Assembly (NCBI GenBank): GCA_015062085.1
Contig: SUVI01000054.1
Location: forward strand, 1 to 21,574
DNA length: 21,574 nt
Reading direction: 5' to 3'
Source: Planctomycetaceae bacterium
Lineage (GTDB): Bacteria; Planctomycetota; Planctomycetia; Pirellulales; Thermoguttaceae
Both the position numbers and the translations under genes were made by a program. Under the pieces are notes generated by a model. That model did not search any database. It saw only the letters and a program-made list of their open reading frames with translations, and was not told the DNA's origin. Shown piece after piece: positions 15,646-21,574 of the stretch (the first letter of the stretch is position 1; each line of letters starts with the position of its first letter).

Positions 15646-15686
15646 CACCACTGAGTGCACCGAAGAGACTCAGACTCACACTGAAA
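15646..15686 (+). repeat. Degenerate CACAGAG-type interspersed repeat
   Basis: The stretch reads CACCACTGAGTGCACCGAAG, then AGACTCAGACTCACACTGAA. It resembles the minus-strand element at 11408-11440 and runs straight into a purine tract of A and G. It would translate as a low-complexity Thr/Glu/His run, which is not a real protein. Recognition is by eye. Confidence 0.45.
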
Positions 15687-15799
15687 AGAAAAAAAAGAGG
15701 AAAAAAGGAGAAAGATCCGAAGAGCCAGCCCGCAAGTCTCGCGGCGCCTCTTACACCTCTAAATTTGGAATTAATTGGGAAAAACGCCCCTCACCCCGC

Positions 15800-15827
15800 T
15801 TGCATTAAATCGAAAAAAGAGTAAAAT
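15800..15827 (+). promoter_or_regulatory. Candidate gltX promoter
   Basis: TTGCAT (15800-15805) and TAAAAT (15822-15827) are 16 nt apart. Transcription would start near 15834, within the inverted repeat 15823-15844. The leader to the ATG at 15904 would be about 70 nt, and no strong Shine-Dalgarno sequence is visible in it. Confidence 0.5.
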
Positions 15828-15903
15828 GGAATAGAATCCATTTTTTAGTTCATTTTCAGAAAACTAACGCAACAGTTTACAAATACGAAACGGAATCCCA
15901 AAC

Positions 15904-17373
15904 ATGAGTGAAGTCAAAACCCGCTTTGCCCCGTCTCCGACCGGATACATGCACATTGGAAACCTTCGCACGGCACTTTATGCCTACTTGACGGCGAAGA
16001 GCATGGACGGAAAATTCATCCTCCGCATCGAAGACACGGACCAGGACCGTAAGGTGGACGGCGCGATCCAGGTCATCTACGATACACTGGCCATCGCGGG
16101 TCTGCATAATGACGAAGGCCCGGACTGCGGCGGTCCGGCAGCTCCGTACGTTCAGTCCGAGCGTCTGGCGATCTACCGCGAGTACGCGCAGAAACTCGTG
16201 GACCAGGGCGATGCCTACTACTGCTTCTGCACGAAAGAACGGCTCGCAGAACTCCATGAAGCACAGCAGGCTCCGGATTTCAAAGGCCGGCACGGGTACG
16301 ATGGACACTGCCGCGACCTTCCGAAAGAGGAAGTGGACGCACTTCTCGCAGCCGGCACCCCGTACGTGATCCGCCAGAAAGCTCCGCAGGCCGGGACGAC
16401 CGCATACCGCGACGTCGTGTTCGGCGAAGTCTCCGTGAATAATTCGGAACTGCAGGACATCGTGCTCATCAAGGCAGACGGGTTCCCGACGTACAATTTC
16501 GCGCACGTGGTGGACGATCATCTCATGGGCGTGACGCACGTGACCCGCGGAAGCGAGTACGTCGCGCAGACGCCGTCCTACATCCTGATCTACCGCGCGT
16601 TCGGGTGGGAGCATCCAACGTACATCCATCTCCCGCTGATCATGGGAAAGGACGCGGAAGGAAACGTCGCGAAACTCTCGAAACGTCACGGTTCCGTTAG
16701 CTTCCAGGACATGATCGCGGACGGTTACCTGCCTGAGGCCATCATCAATTACATCGCACTTTTGGGGTGGAATCCGAAGACGGACGAGGAAATGTTCACG
16801 CTCGCGGAACTGGAAAAGCGCTTCACGCCGGACGCGATCAACAAATCGCCCGCCATTTTCGACTACGAAAAGCTCCTCTGGTTTAACGGACAGTACATTC
16901 GCAAACTCTCTCCGGAAGCGTTCCTTGAAAAGGCCCTCCCATTCATTCGCGAAGCGGTAAAGAACGAAGCGTACGATGCAGGCAAGATCGCGGCACTGCT
17001 CCAGCAGCGTCTCGAAAAGATGACGCAGATCCCCGCCCAGCTCACGTTCTTTGACGCGATGCCGGAATTTGAGGACGAGCTTTACGTCAACAAAAAGAGC
17101 AAATCATCGCTCGAAACTGCCCCGGCCGCTCTGGCGAAGGGGATCGAGGTGCTGGAAGGTCTGGAAGAGTGGACGAATGAGAAGCTCTACTACGCGCTGA
17201 AAGAAGCCGCTGACGAACTCGGTCTCAAAGCGAACGCCGTCATGTGGGCGGTGCGCATCGCGGTGACGGGCACGATGGTGACTCCGGGCGGTGCGACGGA
17301 CATTCTGGAGATCCTCGGCAAAGAAGAATCTCTCGCTCGCATGAAAAAAGCGGCGGAACGTTTTTCTGCCTAA
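15904..17373 (+). CDS. gltX: Glutamate--tRNA ligase
   Basis: GltX charges tRNA-Glu, and tRNA-Gln too in organisms that use the GatCAB amidotransferase. It is a class I synthetase of 489 residues, the usual length. The first signature is FAPSPTGYMHIGNLRTALYA, with HIGN at residues 17-20; the second is KLSKR at 257-261, the KMSKS equivalent. Between them are ILRIEDTDQDR, FPTYNFAHVVDDHLMGVTHV and RGSEY, all characteristic. The C-terminal anticodon-binding domain ends in the helical TDILEILGKEESLARMKKA. No clear Shine-Dalgarno sequence precedes the ATG, but the N-terminal motif spacing fits this start. The candidate promoter upstream and the hairpin downstream suggest a single-gene unit. Discrimination against tRNA-Gln cannot be judged from the motifs. 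Confidence 0.97.
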   Translation: MSEVKTRFAPSPTGYMHIGNLRTALYAYLTAKSMDGKFILRIEDTDQDRKVDGAIQVIYDTLAIAGLHNDEGPDCGGPAAPYVQSERLAIYREYAQKLVDQGDAYYCFCTKERLAELHEAQQAPDFKGRHGYDGHCRDLPKEEVDALLAAGTPYVIRQKAPQAGTTAYRDVVFGEVSVNNSELQDIVLIKADGFPTYNFAHVVDDHLMGVTHVTRGSEYVAQTPSYILIYRAFGWEHPTYIHLPLIMGKDAEGNVAKLSKRHGSVSFQDMIADGYLPEAIINYIALLGWNPKTDEEMFTLAELEKRFTPDAINKSPAIFDYEKLLWFNGQYIRKLSPEAFLEKALPFIREAVKNEAYDAGKIAALLQQRLEKMTQIPAQLTFFDAMPEFEDELYVNKKSKSSLETAPAALAKGIEVLEGLEEWTNEKLYYALKEAADELGLKANAVMWAVRIAVTGTMVTPGGATDILEILGKEESLARMKKAAERFSA

Positions 17374-17389
17374 AAACATGGTACAAAAT

Positions 17390-17424
17390 GAAGGCCGACG
17401 CGGAAAAAACGCACGCCGGCCTTC
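17390..17424 (+). terminator. Hairpin after gltX
   Basis: GAAGGCCG (17390-17397) pairs perfectly with CGGCCTTC (17417-17424), with a 19-nt loop that can form a short inner GCG/CGC stem. It begins 17 nt after the gltX stop. No T-tract follows directly, so termination may be partial or Rho-assisted. Confidence 0.55.
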
Positions 17425-17502
17425 GATGCGGACAGAATCGTCATTTTATTTGACCTAAAATTTCATTTTAAATTCAAATCCAACCAGAAAAGGAAGTACA
17501 AA

Positions 17503-18993
17503 ATGGCAAAATGCTCGATCGGTTTGATGGGTCTGGCAGTCATGGGACAGAATCTCGTTCTGAACATGGCAGATCATGGTTTCAGCGTCGCGGTGTACAA
17601 TCGCACGACTTCCAAAGTCGACGATTTCGTCAACTCCGAGGCCGCACAGGGAAAGGCGATCGTCGGATGCCATTCTCTTAAGGAACTGGTGGAAAATCTT
17701 GAGCGTCCGCGCAAGGTCATGCTCATGATCCAGTCGAAAGACCCGGTCCCGGCTCCGGAGATCGCGCTCTATCCGAAAAACGCGGCAGTAGACGCGGTCA
17801 TCGAAGAGCTTCTCCCGCTCCTCGAACCGGGCGACGTCATCATCGACGGCGGAAATACGCACTACCGCGACACGGACCGCCGCACGAAGTACGTCGAATC
17901 CAAAGGTCTCCTTTACGTCGGAACGGGCGTTTCCGGCGGCGAAGAAGGCGCACGCAAAGGTCCGAGCCTCATGCCCGGCGGTTCTCCGGAAGCCTGGCCG
18001 CTGATCAAGGACATTTTCCAGAGCATCTCTGCGAAGGTCGGTCCGAACAACGACCTGCCGTGCTGCGAGTGGATCGGACCGCGCGGTGCCGGACACTACG
18101 TCAAGATGGTCCACAACGGGATCGAGTACGGCGATATGCAGCTCATCTCCGAAGCGTACTGGCTCATGAAGCACATTCTGGGCCTCACGAATGACGAACT
18201 CTACGATGTTTTCGCCGAATGGAACAAAGGGGACCTGGACAGCTACCTGATCGAGATCACCCGCGACATTTTCAGCGTCAAAGACGAAAAGACCGGCGGA
18301 TACCTCGTCGATTTCATCATGGACATGGCCGGCGCGAAAGGAACGGGCAAATGGATGTCTCAGCTCGCGCTCGACCTTGGCGCTCCCAGCACGCTCGTGA
18401 CGGAAGCGGTCTACGCCCGTGCGCTTTCCTCGCAGAAAAAAGCCCGCGTCGCAGCAAGCAAGGTTCTCGTCGGTCCGGAGATCAAACCGTTCACCGGCGA
18501 TAAAAAAGAGTTCATCGAACAGGTCCGCAAGGCACTCTATGCCTCGAAGATCTGCTCCTACGCGCAGGGCTACGTCCAGATGCGCATGGCAGCGGAAGCC
18601 GACGACTGGGATCTCCAGTACGGTCCGATCGCTCTTCTGTGGCGCGGCGGGTGCATCATCCGTGCGGTCTTCCTCCAGAGGATCAAAGACGCGTTTGACA
18701 AGGATCCGCAGCTCGAAAACCTTCTGCTGGACGACTACTTCAAGGCAGAAGTCACGAGTGCGCAGGATGCGTGGCGCAACGTGGTCAAGACGGCCGTGGA
18801 GAACGGGATCCCCTGCCCGGCGATCTCCGGCGCGCTTTCCTACTACGACGGATACCGCAGCGAATGCCTGTCCGCCAACCTGATCCAGGCGCAGCGCGAC
18901 TACTTCGGAGCCCACACGTTCAAGCGCATCGACGAACCGGCCGATCAGGCCTTCCATGCCGAGTGGATCCAGCTCCGCAAACAGCCGGAGTAA
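17503..18993 (+). CDS. gnd: 6-phosphogluconate dehydrogenase, decarboxylating
   Basis: Gnd oxidises and decarboxylates 6-phosphogluconate to ribulose 5-phosphate with NADP(H) in the pentose phosphate pathway. The start is supported by AAAAGGAAG at 17488-17496. The N-terminal Rossmann motif is GLMGLAVMGQN (residues 7-17). The substrate segments are GTGVSGGEEGARKGPSLMPG and HYVKMVHNGIEYGDMQ, giving catalytic Lys201 and Glu208, equivalent to E. coli Lys183 and Glu190. The C-terminal signature ANLIQAQRDYFGAHTFKRID is intact. At residues ~77-92 there is a run, QSKDPVPAPEIALYPK, that the E. coli-type enzyme lacks; it accounts for most of the 18-residue shift. The total of 496 residues exceeds the usual 468-485. 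All catalytic residues are present, so it should be active. Confidence 0.96.
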   Translation: MAKCSIGLMGLAVMGQNLVLNMADHGFSVAVYNRTTSKVDDFVNSEAAQGKAIVGCHSLKELVENLERPRKVMLMIQSKDPVPAPEIALYPKNAAVDAVIEELLPLLEPGDVIIDGGNTHYRDTDRRTKYVESKGLLYVGTGVSGGEEGARKGPSLMPGGSPEAWPLIKDIFQSISAKVGPNNDLPCCEWIGPRGAGHYVKMVHNGIEYGDMQLISEAYWLMKHILGLTNDELYDVFAEWNKGDLDSYLIEITRDIFSVKDEKTGGYLVDFIMDMAGAKGTGKWMSQLALDLGAPSTLVTEAVYARALSSQKKARVAASKVLVGPEIKPFTGDKKEFIEQVRKALYASKICSYAQGYVQMRMAAEADDWDLQYGPIALLWRGGCIIRAVFLQRIKDAFDKDPQLENLLLDDYFKAEVTSAQDAWRNVVKTAVENGIPCPAISGALSYYDGYRSECLSANLIQAQRDYFGAHTFKRIDEPADQAFHAEWIQLRKQPE

Positions 18994-19013
18994 GGTGATC
19001 GCCAGACAAAGCG

Positions 19014-19060
19014 AGGGGTTCGGAACGGCTCAAAACGTTTGAGGGCGTTCCGGCTCCCCT
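19014..19060 (+). terminator. Long hairpin after gnd
   Basis: The outer stem AGGGG/CCCCT (19014-19018 and 19056-19060) and middle stem CGGAACG/CGTTCCG (19021-19027 and 19046-19052) enclose an inner stem CTCAAA/TTTGAG (19029-19034 and 19038-19043) with a 3-nt loop. Small bulges separate the parts. It starts about 20 nt after the gnd stop and probably ends that transcript, although no T-tract follows. The second hairpin at 19058-19073 overlaps its last bases, so the two exclude each other partly. Confidence 0.65.
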
Positions 19061-19188
19061 TACGGCAGTAAGGCCGTTTCCATTTCCCCAAGTCTCAAGC
19101 TCTCCATCGAACGAACGAGACCGGAGGAGAGCTCGAGACCGAAATCAAGATGCGCCTTCTGGATATTAGCGGCGGCAAGGACGGATCG

Positions 19189-19236
19189 CTTTCTTTTCCT
19201 TTTTCTTTTTTCCTTTTTCTTTTTTCCTTTTTTCTC
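19189..19236. repeat. 48-nt pure-pyrimidine tract with 14-nt repeats
   Basis: The + strand has only C and T from 19189 to 19236. Within it the unit CCTTTTTCTTTTTT occurs twice in tandem. Such tracts can slip in replication and can form triplex DNA. A purine tract of 33 nt at 15683-15715 is the only comparable element in the window. Confidence 0.9.
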
Positions 19237-19257
19237 GAAAATTTCCGGAGGGAGTAC

Positions 19258-19294
19258 TTGCGGATTCCTTGAACATGGTATAAAATGGTATAAA
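19258..19294 (+). promoter_or_regulatory. Candidate promoter with duplicated extended -10 element
   Basis: ATGGTATAAA occurs twice head to tail at 19275-19294, each containing TGGTATAAA, an extended -10-like element. TTGCGG (19258-19263) lies 15 nt before the first and TTGAAC (19269-19274) 14 nt before the second, both shorter than ideal. It is the best candidate for the permease/VWA transcript, with a leader of over 200 nt. Confidence 0.35.
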
Positions 19295-19461
19295 ATAGTT
19301 GCAGAAGCGGTCGACGGCCTCTCCAGAACTAACTTCGGAGCATTTTCGTACTGAAAAATAAAAAGCACGGGCCTTCACCGACGTTCACGGATCGTGAAAA
19401 AATTTCGGGTCGCCTGCGTGCCGTTTTCGCACAGCCGCACATTCCCAGATCCTTAAACCGT

Positions 19462-19491
19462 AAAAGAACCTCGCCGCTCGGCGGTCCTTTT
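19462..19491 (+). terminator. Terminator-like hairpin in the leader of the ABC-2 permease gene
   Basis: CGCCG (19472-19476) pairs with CGGCG (19479-19483), and flanking AAAAG (19462-19466) pairs with CTTTT (19487-19491), followed by CATTTTCC. It lies 27 nt before the permease ATG and only 11 nt before the Shine-Dalgarno AAAGGA (19503-19508). It may end upstream read-through or act as an attenuator. Confidence 0.5.
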
Positions 19492-19518
19492 CATTTTCCT
19501 CAAAAGGAATTTCAAAAC

Positions 19519-20487
19519 ATGATGGACTTTTCCTTCCATCCGCAGCTCGCGGTCAACCATTTCATCTGGTTCAATCCAGGTACGTTCCTCTTTACGGGGC
19601 TCTACCTCCTTGGCGCCCTCGCGCTTCCCTTTCTGCTCTGGCTCATTCTGAAACTGCCGTTTCCGCGTGCAATGACAGGGATCTCAGCCATCGCGGGAAA
19701 CACGGCACGCAGTGTCATGAAGCAGCCGATCTTTGCGATCCTGATGATCTTCGGCATCATGGCGATCCTCCTTTTCCCATGGATCCCGTACAATACGCTG
19801 GGTGAAGACGTCAAGATCATGAAATCCCAGGGCCTCACCGTCATCAAGGTCCTTGGCATCCTGCTTGCAGTATGGTCAGCCGGGACAGCTATTTCGGAAG
19901 AGATCGAGGAAAAAACGGCCCTAACGCTCCTTTCCAAGCCGATCAACCGCCGTCAGCTCCTCATCGGAAAGTTTCTCGGCATCATCATGGGCGTCTCGAT
20001 CTTCTTCTCGGTCCTCAGCACCGTATTCATGCCGACATGCGCGATGAAAGTCGTTCATGATGCCCGCGAACAGTGCCTCACCGACCCGGAACCGGCCGCG
20101 TGTATCGCCTCCATGGAAAAAACGCTCCCTGGTCTGGCGCTCTCCTTCATGGAGATCACGATGATGACAGCCGTCACCGTTGCGCTCGCCACACGTCTGC
20201 CAATGGTTCCAAACCTCACGCTCTGTACGACGATCTACGCCCTGGGGCACCTGATCCCGCTAATGGTGAAGTCGTCGATAGGGCAATTCCAGATCGTAGA
20301 ATTTATCGGAAGTCTCCTTGCAGCCATCCTTCCCGTTCTGAGTTACTTCAGTTTGGAAACGAGTATTGGCGGCGGAGCAGACGTATCCGCACTCTACATT
20401 TTGGGAGCCTTAGCGTACTGCCTCCTGTACACGCTTGCGGTTCTGTTCTTCGCCCTCATCCTTTTTGAGGATCGTGACTTGGCCTAA
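19519..20487 (+). CDS. ABC-2 type transporter permease
   Basis: A 322-residue inner-membrane protein with about six to seven hydrophobic segments: ~residues 22-45, 68-92, 110-125, 152-172, 205-228, 232-252 and 295-317. Between the third and fourth is the hallmark of ABC-2 permeases, SEEIEEKTALTLLSKPINRR followed by QLLIGKFLG, a cytoplasmic coupling segment that contacts the ATPase. A loop between the fourth and fifth segments holds several Cys residues (CAMKVVHDAREQCLTD). AAAGGA at 19503-19508 supports the start. The matching ATPase is not in the window. The next gene encodes a BatA/VWA protein, a pairing I associate with planctomycetes, but the cargo is unknown. Export or membrane-complex assembly is an inference from the family. 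Confidence 0.87.
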   Translation: MMDFSFHPQLAVNHFIWFNPGTFLFTGLYLLGALALPFLLWLILKLPFPRAMTGISAIAGNTARSVMKQPIFAILMIFGIMAILLFPWIPYNTLGEDVKIMKSQGLTVIKVLGILLAVWSAGTAISEEIEEKTALTLLSKPINRRQLLIGKFLGIIMGVSIFFSVLSTVFMPTCAMKVVHDAREQCLTDPEPAACIASMEKTLPGLALSFMEITMMTAVTVALATRLPMVPNLTLCTTIYALGHLIPLMVKSSIGQFQIVEFIGSLLAAILPVLSYFSLETSIGGGADVSALYILGALAYCLLYTLAVLFFALILFEDRDLA

Positions 20488-20542
20488 CGAACAGACGTCC
20501 GACGAACAGCCGGACAGCCAGTTTCCTCCGGATCCCAAAGCT

Positions 20543-20573
20543 GAAACGCAGTTTCCGCGCGAAACTGCGTTTC
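20543..20573 (+). terminator. Perfect 13-bp hairpin between the permease and VWA genes
   Basis: GAAACGCAGTTTC (20543-20555) pairs fully with GAAACTGCGTTTC (20561-20573) around a 5-nt CGCGC loop. CTACACGATTTTC follows, with a late and short T-run. It lies 56 nt after the permease stop and could terminate or punctuate the transcript. Its core GAAACGC(A/C)GTTT is shared with the efp terminator. Confidence 0.65.
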
Positions 20574-20625
20574 CTACACGATTTTCAACTCACCCTTAAT
20601 CGGATTGATTTCCAGTTTTTGTGCC

Positions 20626-21574
20626 ATGGTTACGTTCATCCACCCCTATGCGTTTGTCTGGCTCCTGCTTGCGGTCCCGCTCATTCTTTTTTATCTGTGG
20701 CGGACACGCCGTCCTCAAGCACAGGTCGTCACTGGAGCATTATGGCGCAAAGCGATCCCGGTACTGCATCCTCGCCGCGCGTGGCAGAAGCAGAGATGGT
20801 TCGTTTCGCTGCTGGTGCAGCTGGCGATCCTTCTTGTGTTCGTGACGGCATTGGCAGAACCGTGCTGGCGCCGTCCCCAGCGAGCCGTTCTTGTGCTGGA
20901 TGCCACGACAAGCATGGGAGTCTTGAACGCCGATGGAAGACCGAGATTCGAGGAAGCGAAAGAGCGTGCCCGCGCTTTGATCCAAAACATGGGGTACGTC
21001 GATTCGCTTGCGGTTCTGGTCGTGGGAGAGAAGATCGGGATCCACTCTCGAATGTCGCACGATCCGGAGCAGATCCTTGCCTCTTTCGAAACGCTTCCTC
21101 CGACCGGCGGCTGTGCTCCGATCGACGAAGCAGTCTTGATGGCGCGTTCACTCATCACGGCGGGGACTGACGGCGTTTTTGACTCGAAAACCAACCACGT
21201 CATCCTCATCAGCGACGGCTGTTTTCCTCTGGCAGAGCAGGTTTTGAAGGATGAGAGCGTACGCTGGATCCCGGTCGGACAGACGATGGGAAATGTGCAG
21301 CTTGAAACCCTCAGCGCGGAACGCCGAACGCCTGAAAAACCTGAAAACGCTGAGATCTTCGTTTCGCTGCGCAACTTTTCCGCAGCCGCCGTCTCCGGAA
21401 CGTTGAAGATCTCTTGGTGTCCGGCAGATGCAGATGCTGGTACAAACGCAGATGCTGGTACAAACGCAGATGCTGGTACAAACGCAGATGCTGGTACAAA
21501 CGCAGATGCTGGTACAAACGCAGATGCTGGTACAAACGCAGATGCTGGTACAAACGCAGATGCTGGTACAAACG
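20626..21574 (+). CDS. BatA-like VWA-domain membrane protein (3' partial)
   Basis: The frame from ATG 20626 is open to the right edge (316 codons seen). The start FIHPYAFVWLLLAVPLILFY is a typical BatA N-terminal hydrophobic segment. A second segment lies at about residues 57-77, after basic RRAWQKQRW. A von Willebrand A domain follows: the MIDAS-like motif is DATTSMG at residues 92-98, a D-x-T-x-S variant of the usual D-x-S-x-S, and the later ISDG holds Asp197. A metal-dependent protein contact in the periplasm is expected. From residue 269 the protein becomes a perfect repeat of ADAGTN that reaches the window end. No good Shine-Dalgarno sequence is visible. Neighbour and orientation suggest partnership with the ABC-2 permease. 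What follows the repeat is unknown. Confidence 0.85.
   Translation, partial: MVTFIHPYAFVWLLLAVPLILFYLWRTRRPQAQVVTGALWRKAIPVLHPRRAWQKQRWFVSLLVQLAILLVFVTALAEPCWRRPQRAVLVLDATTSMGVLNADGRPRFEEAKERARALIQNMGYVDSLAVLVVGEKIGIHSRMSHDPEQILASFETLPPTGGCAPIDEAVLMARSLITAGTDGVFDSKTNHVILISDGCFPLAEQVLKDESVRWIPVGQTMGNVQLETLSAERRTPEKPENAEIFVSLRNFSAAAVSGTLKISWCPADADAGTNADAGTNADAGTNADAGTNADAGTNADAGTNADAGTNADAGTN
21430..21574 (+). repeat. 18-bp tandem array in the VWA gene, running off the window
   Basis: GCAGATGCTGGTACAAAC repeats eight times without mismatch from 21430 to 21573, and the next copy begins at 21574. It encodes ADAGTN in frame. The total copy number cannot be known from the window. A partial GCAGAT just before (21424-21429) may be its seed. 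Confidence 0.97.

Larger units (their letters stand above)
15602..15903. other. Intergenic region between znuC and gltX
   Basis: This 302-bp gap contains no gene that I can support. It holds a degenerate CACAGAG-type repeat (15646-15686), a 33-nt pure-purine tract (15683-15715) and the candidate gltX promoter (15800-15827). An AT-rich inverted repeat also lies here, AAAATGGA (15823-15830) with TCCATTTT (15837-15844), overlapping the -10 region. A minus-strand frame here has hydrophobic residues, but it arises from the purine tract and the antisense of the znuC tail. Confidence 0.6.
18994..19518. other. 525-bp gene-free region between gnd and the ABC-2 permease
   Basis: No gene is supported here. 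In order it contains a large hairpin (19014-19060), a small alternative hairpin CCTTAC-GGCA-GTAAGG (19058-19073), a 48-nt pure-pyrimidine tract (19189-19236), a duplicated ATGGTATAAA (19275-19294) that may be a promoter, and a terminator-like hairpin (19462-19491) close to the permease start. A minus-strand frame across 19060-19368 is interrupted by the low-complexity Lys/Arg run of the purine strand and matches nothing I know. Confidence 0.65.

Noticed and set aside
15179..15679. A minus-strand frame with hydrophobic stretches that might be a lost permease (znuB)
   Set aside because: It is antisense to the znuC Walker B region and His tail, extended through a purine tract. No ZnuB motif is present.
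17455..18957. A 500-codon open frame antisense to gnd
   Set aside because: It mirrors gnd codon use (few stop codons arise in that antisense frame), has no recognisable domain and lies wholly inside a certain gene.
18994..19080. A tRNA or small RNA gene in the hairpin-rich segment after gnd
   Set aside because: The stems do not form a cloverleaf, and no T-loop or anticodon arm is seen; a terminator explains them better.
19060..19368. Small minus-strand gene of 102 codons in the gap after gnd
   Set aside because: It runs through the low-complexity purine strand (KKGKKKKEKRKRKRKR), has no ribosome binding site that I trust and no known match.

Overview
The window looks like chromosomal DNA from a Planctomycetota bacterium, probably from the pirellula-like gut or environmental branches, although rank below phylum cannot be fixed from sequence alone. 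The signs are a giant beta-strand-repeat surface protein with a PEP-CTERM tail, two proteins with a DUF1559-type block, a DUF6268-like outer membrane protein, and a BatA/VWA protein next to an ABC-2 permease. No rRNA, tRNA, CRISPR array or intact transposase was seen.

Layout. Positions 1-5706 hold three envelope or secreted-type genes on the + strand: the 3' end of the PEP-CTERM protein, a DUF1559-like membrane protein, and a DUF6268-like porin-type protein behind a good sigma-70 promoter. Positions 5747-7655 are the wreck of a horizontally acquired type III restriction-modification locus. The mod gene is reduced to about 30 codons and fused out of frame to a res gene that has lost most helicase motifs and carries a 60-bp tandem array. 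Positions 7746-9499 hold divergent efp and epmB (translation factor EF-P and its lysine 2,3-aminomutase-type modifier). A membrane protein follows (9530-10447). A minus-strand cluster then runs from 13295 down to 10436: ankyrin protein, a deletion-fused ADP-ribosylglycohydrolase remnant, ogt, and a second DUF1559-like protein. Positions 13648-15601 are znuA-znuC (zinc import) with no znuB behind them. The housekeeping genes gltX and gnd follow. After a 525-bp gene-free stretch come an ABC-2 permease and a BatA/VWA gene that runs off the right edge.

The most striking feature is shared by four unrelated genes. Each carries a nearly perfect tandem repeat whose period is a multiple of three: 60 bp in res, 12 bp in ogt, 33 bp in znuA and 18 bp in the VWA gene. 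Each array sits in a linker, loop or insert of an otherwise conserved protein. Alongside this, the res/mod and ADP-ribosylglycohydrolase genes show clean internal deletions, some apparently between short matching sequences. Together these suggest a genome with frequent slippage or short-homology recombination, unless some of it is assembly artefact. Family assignments rest on motifs read by eye and remembered family sequences; no database search was run.
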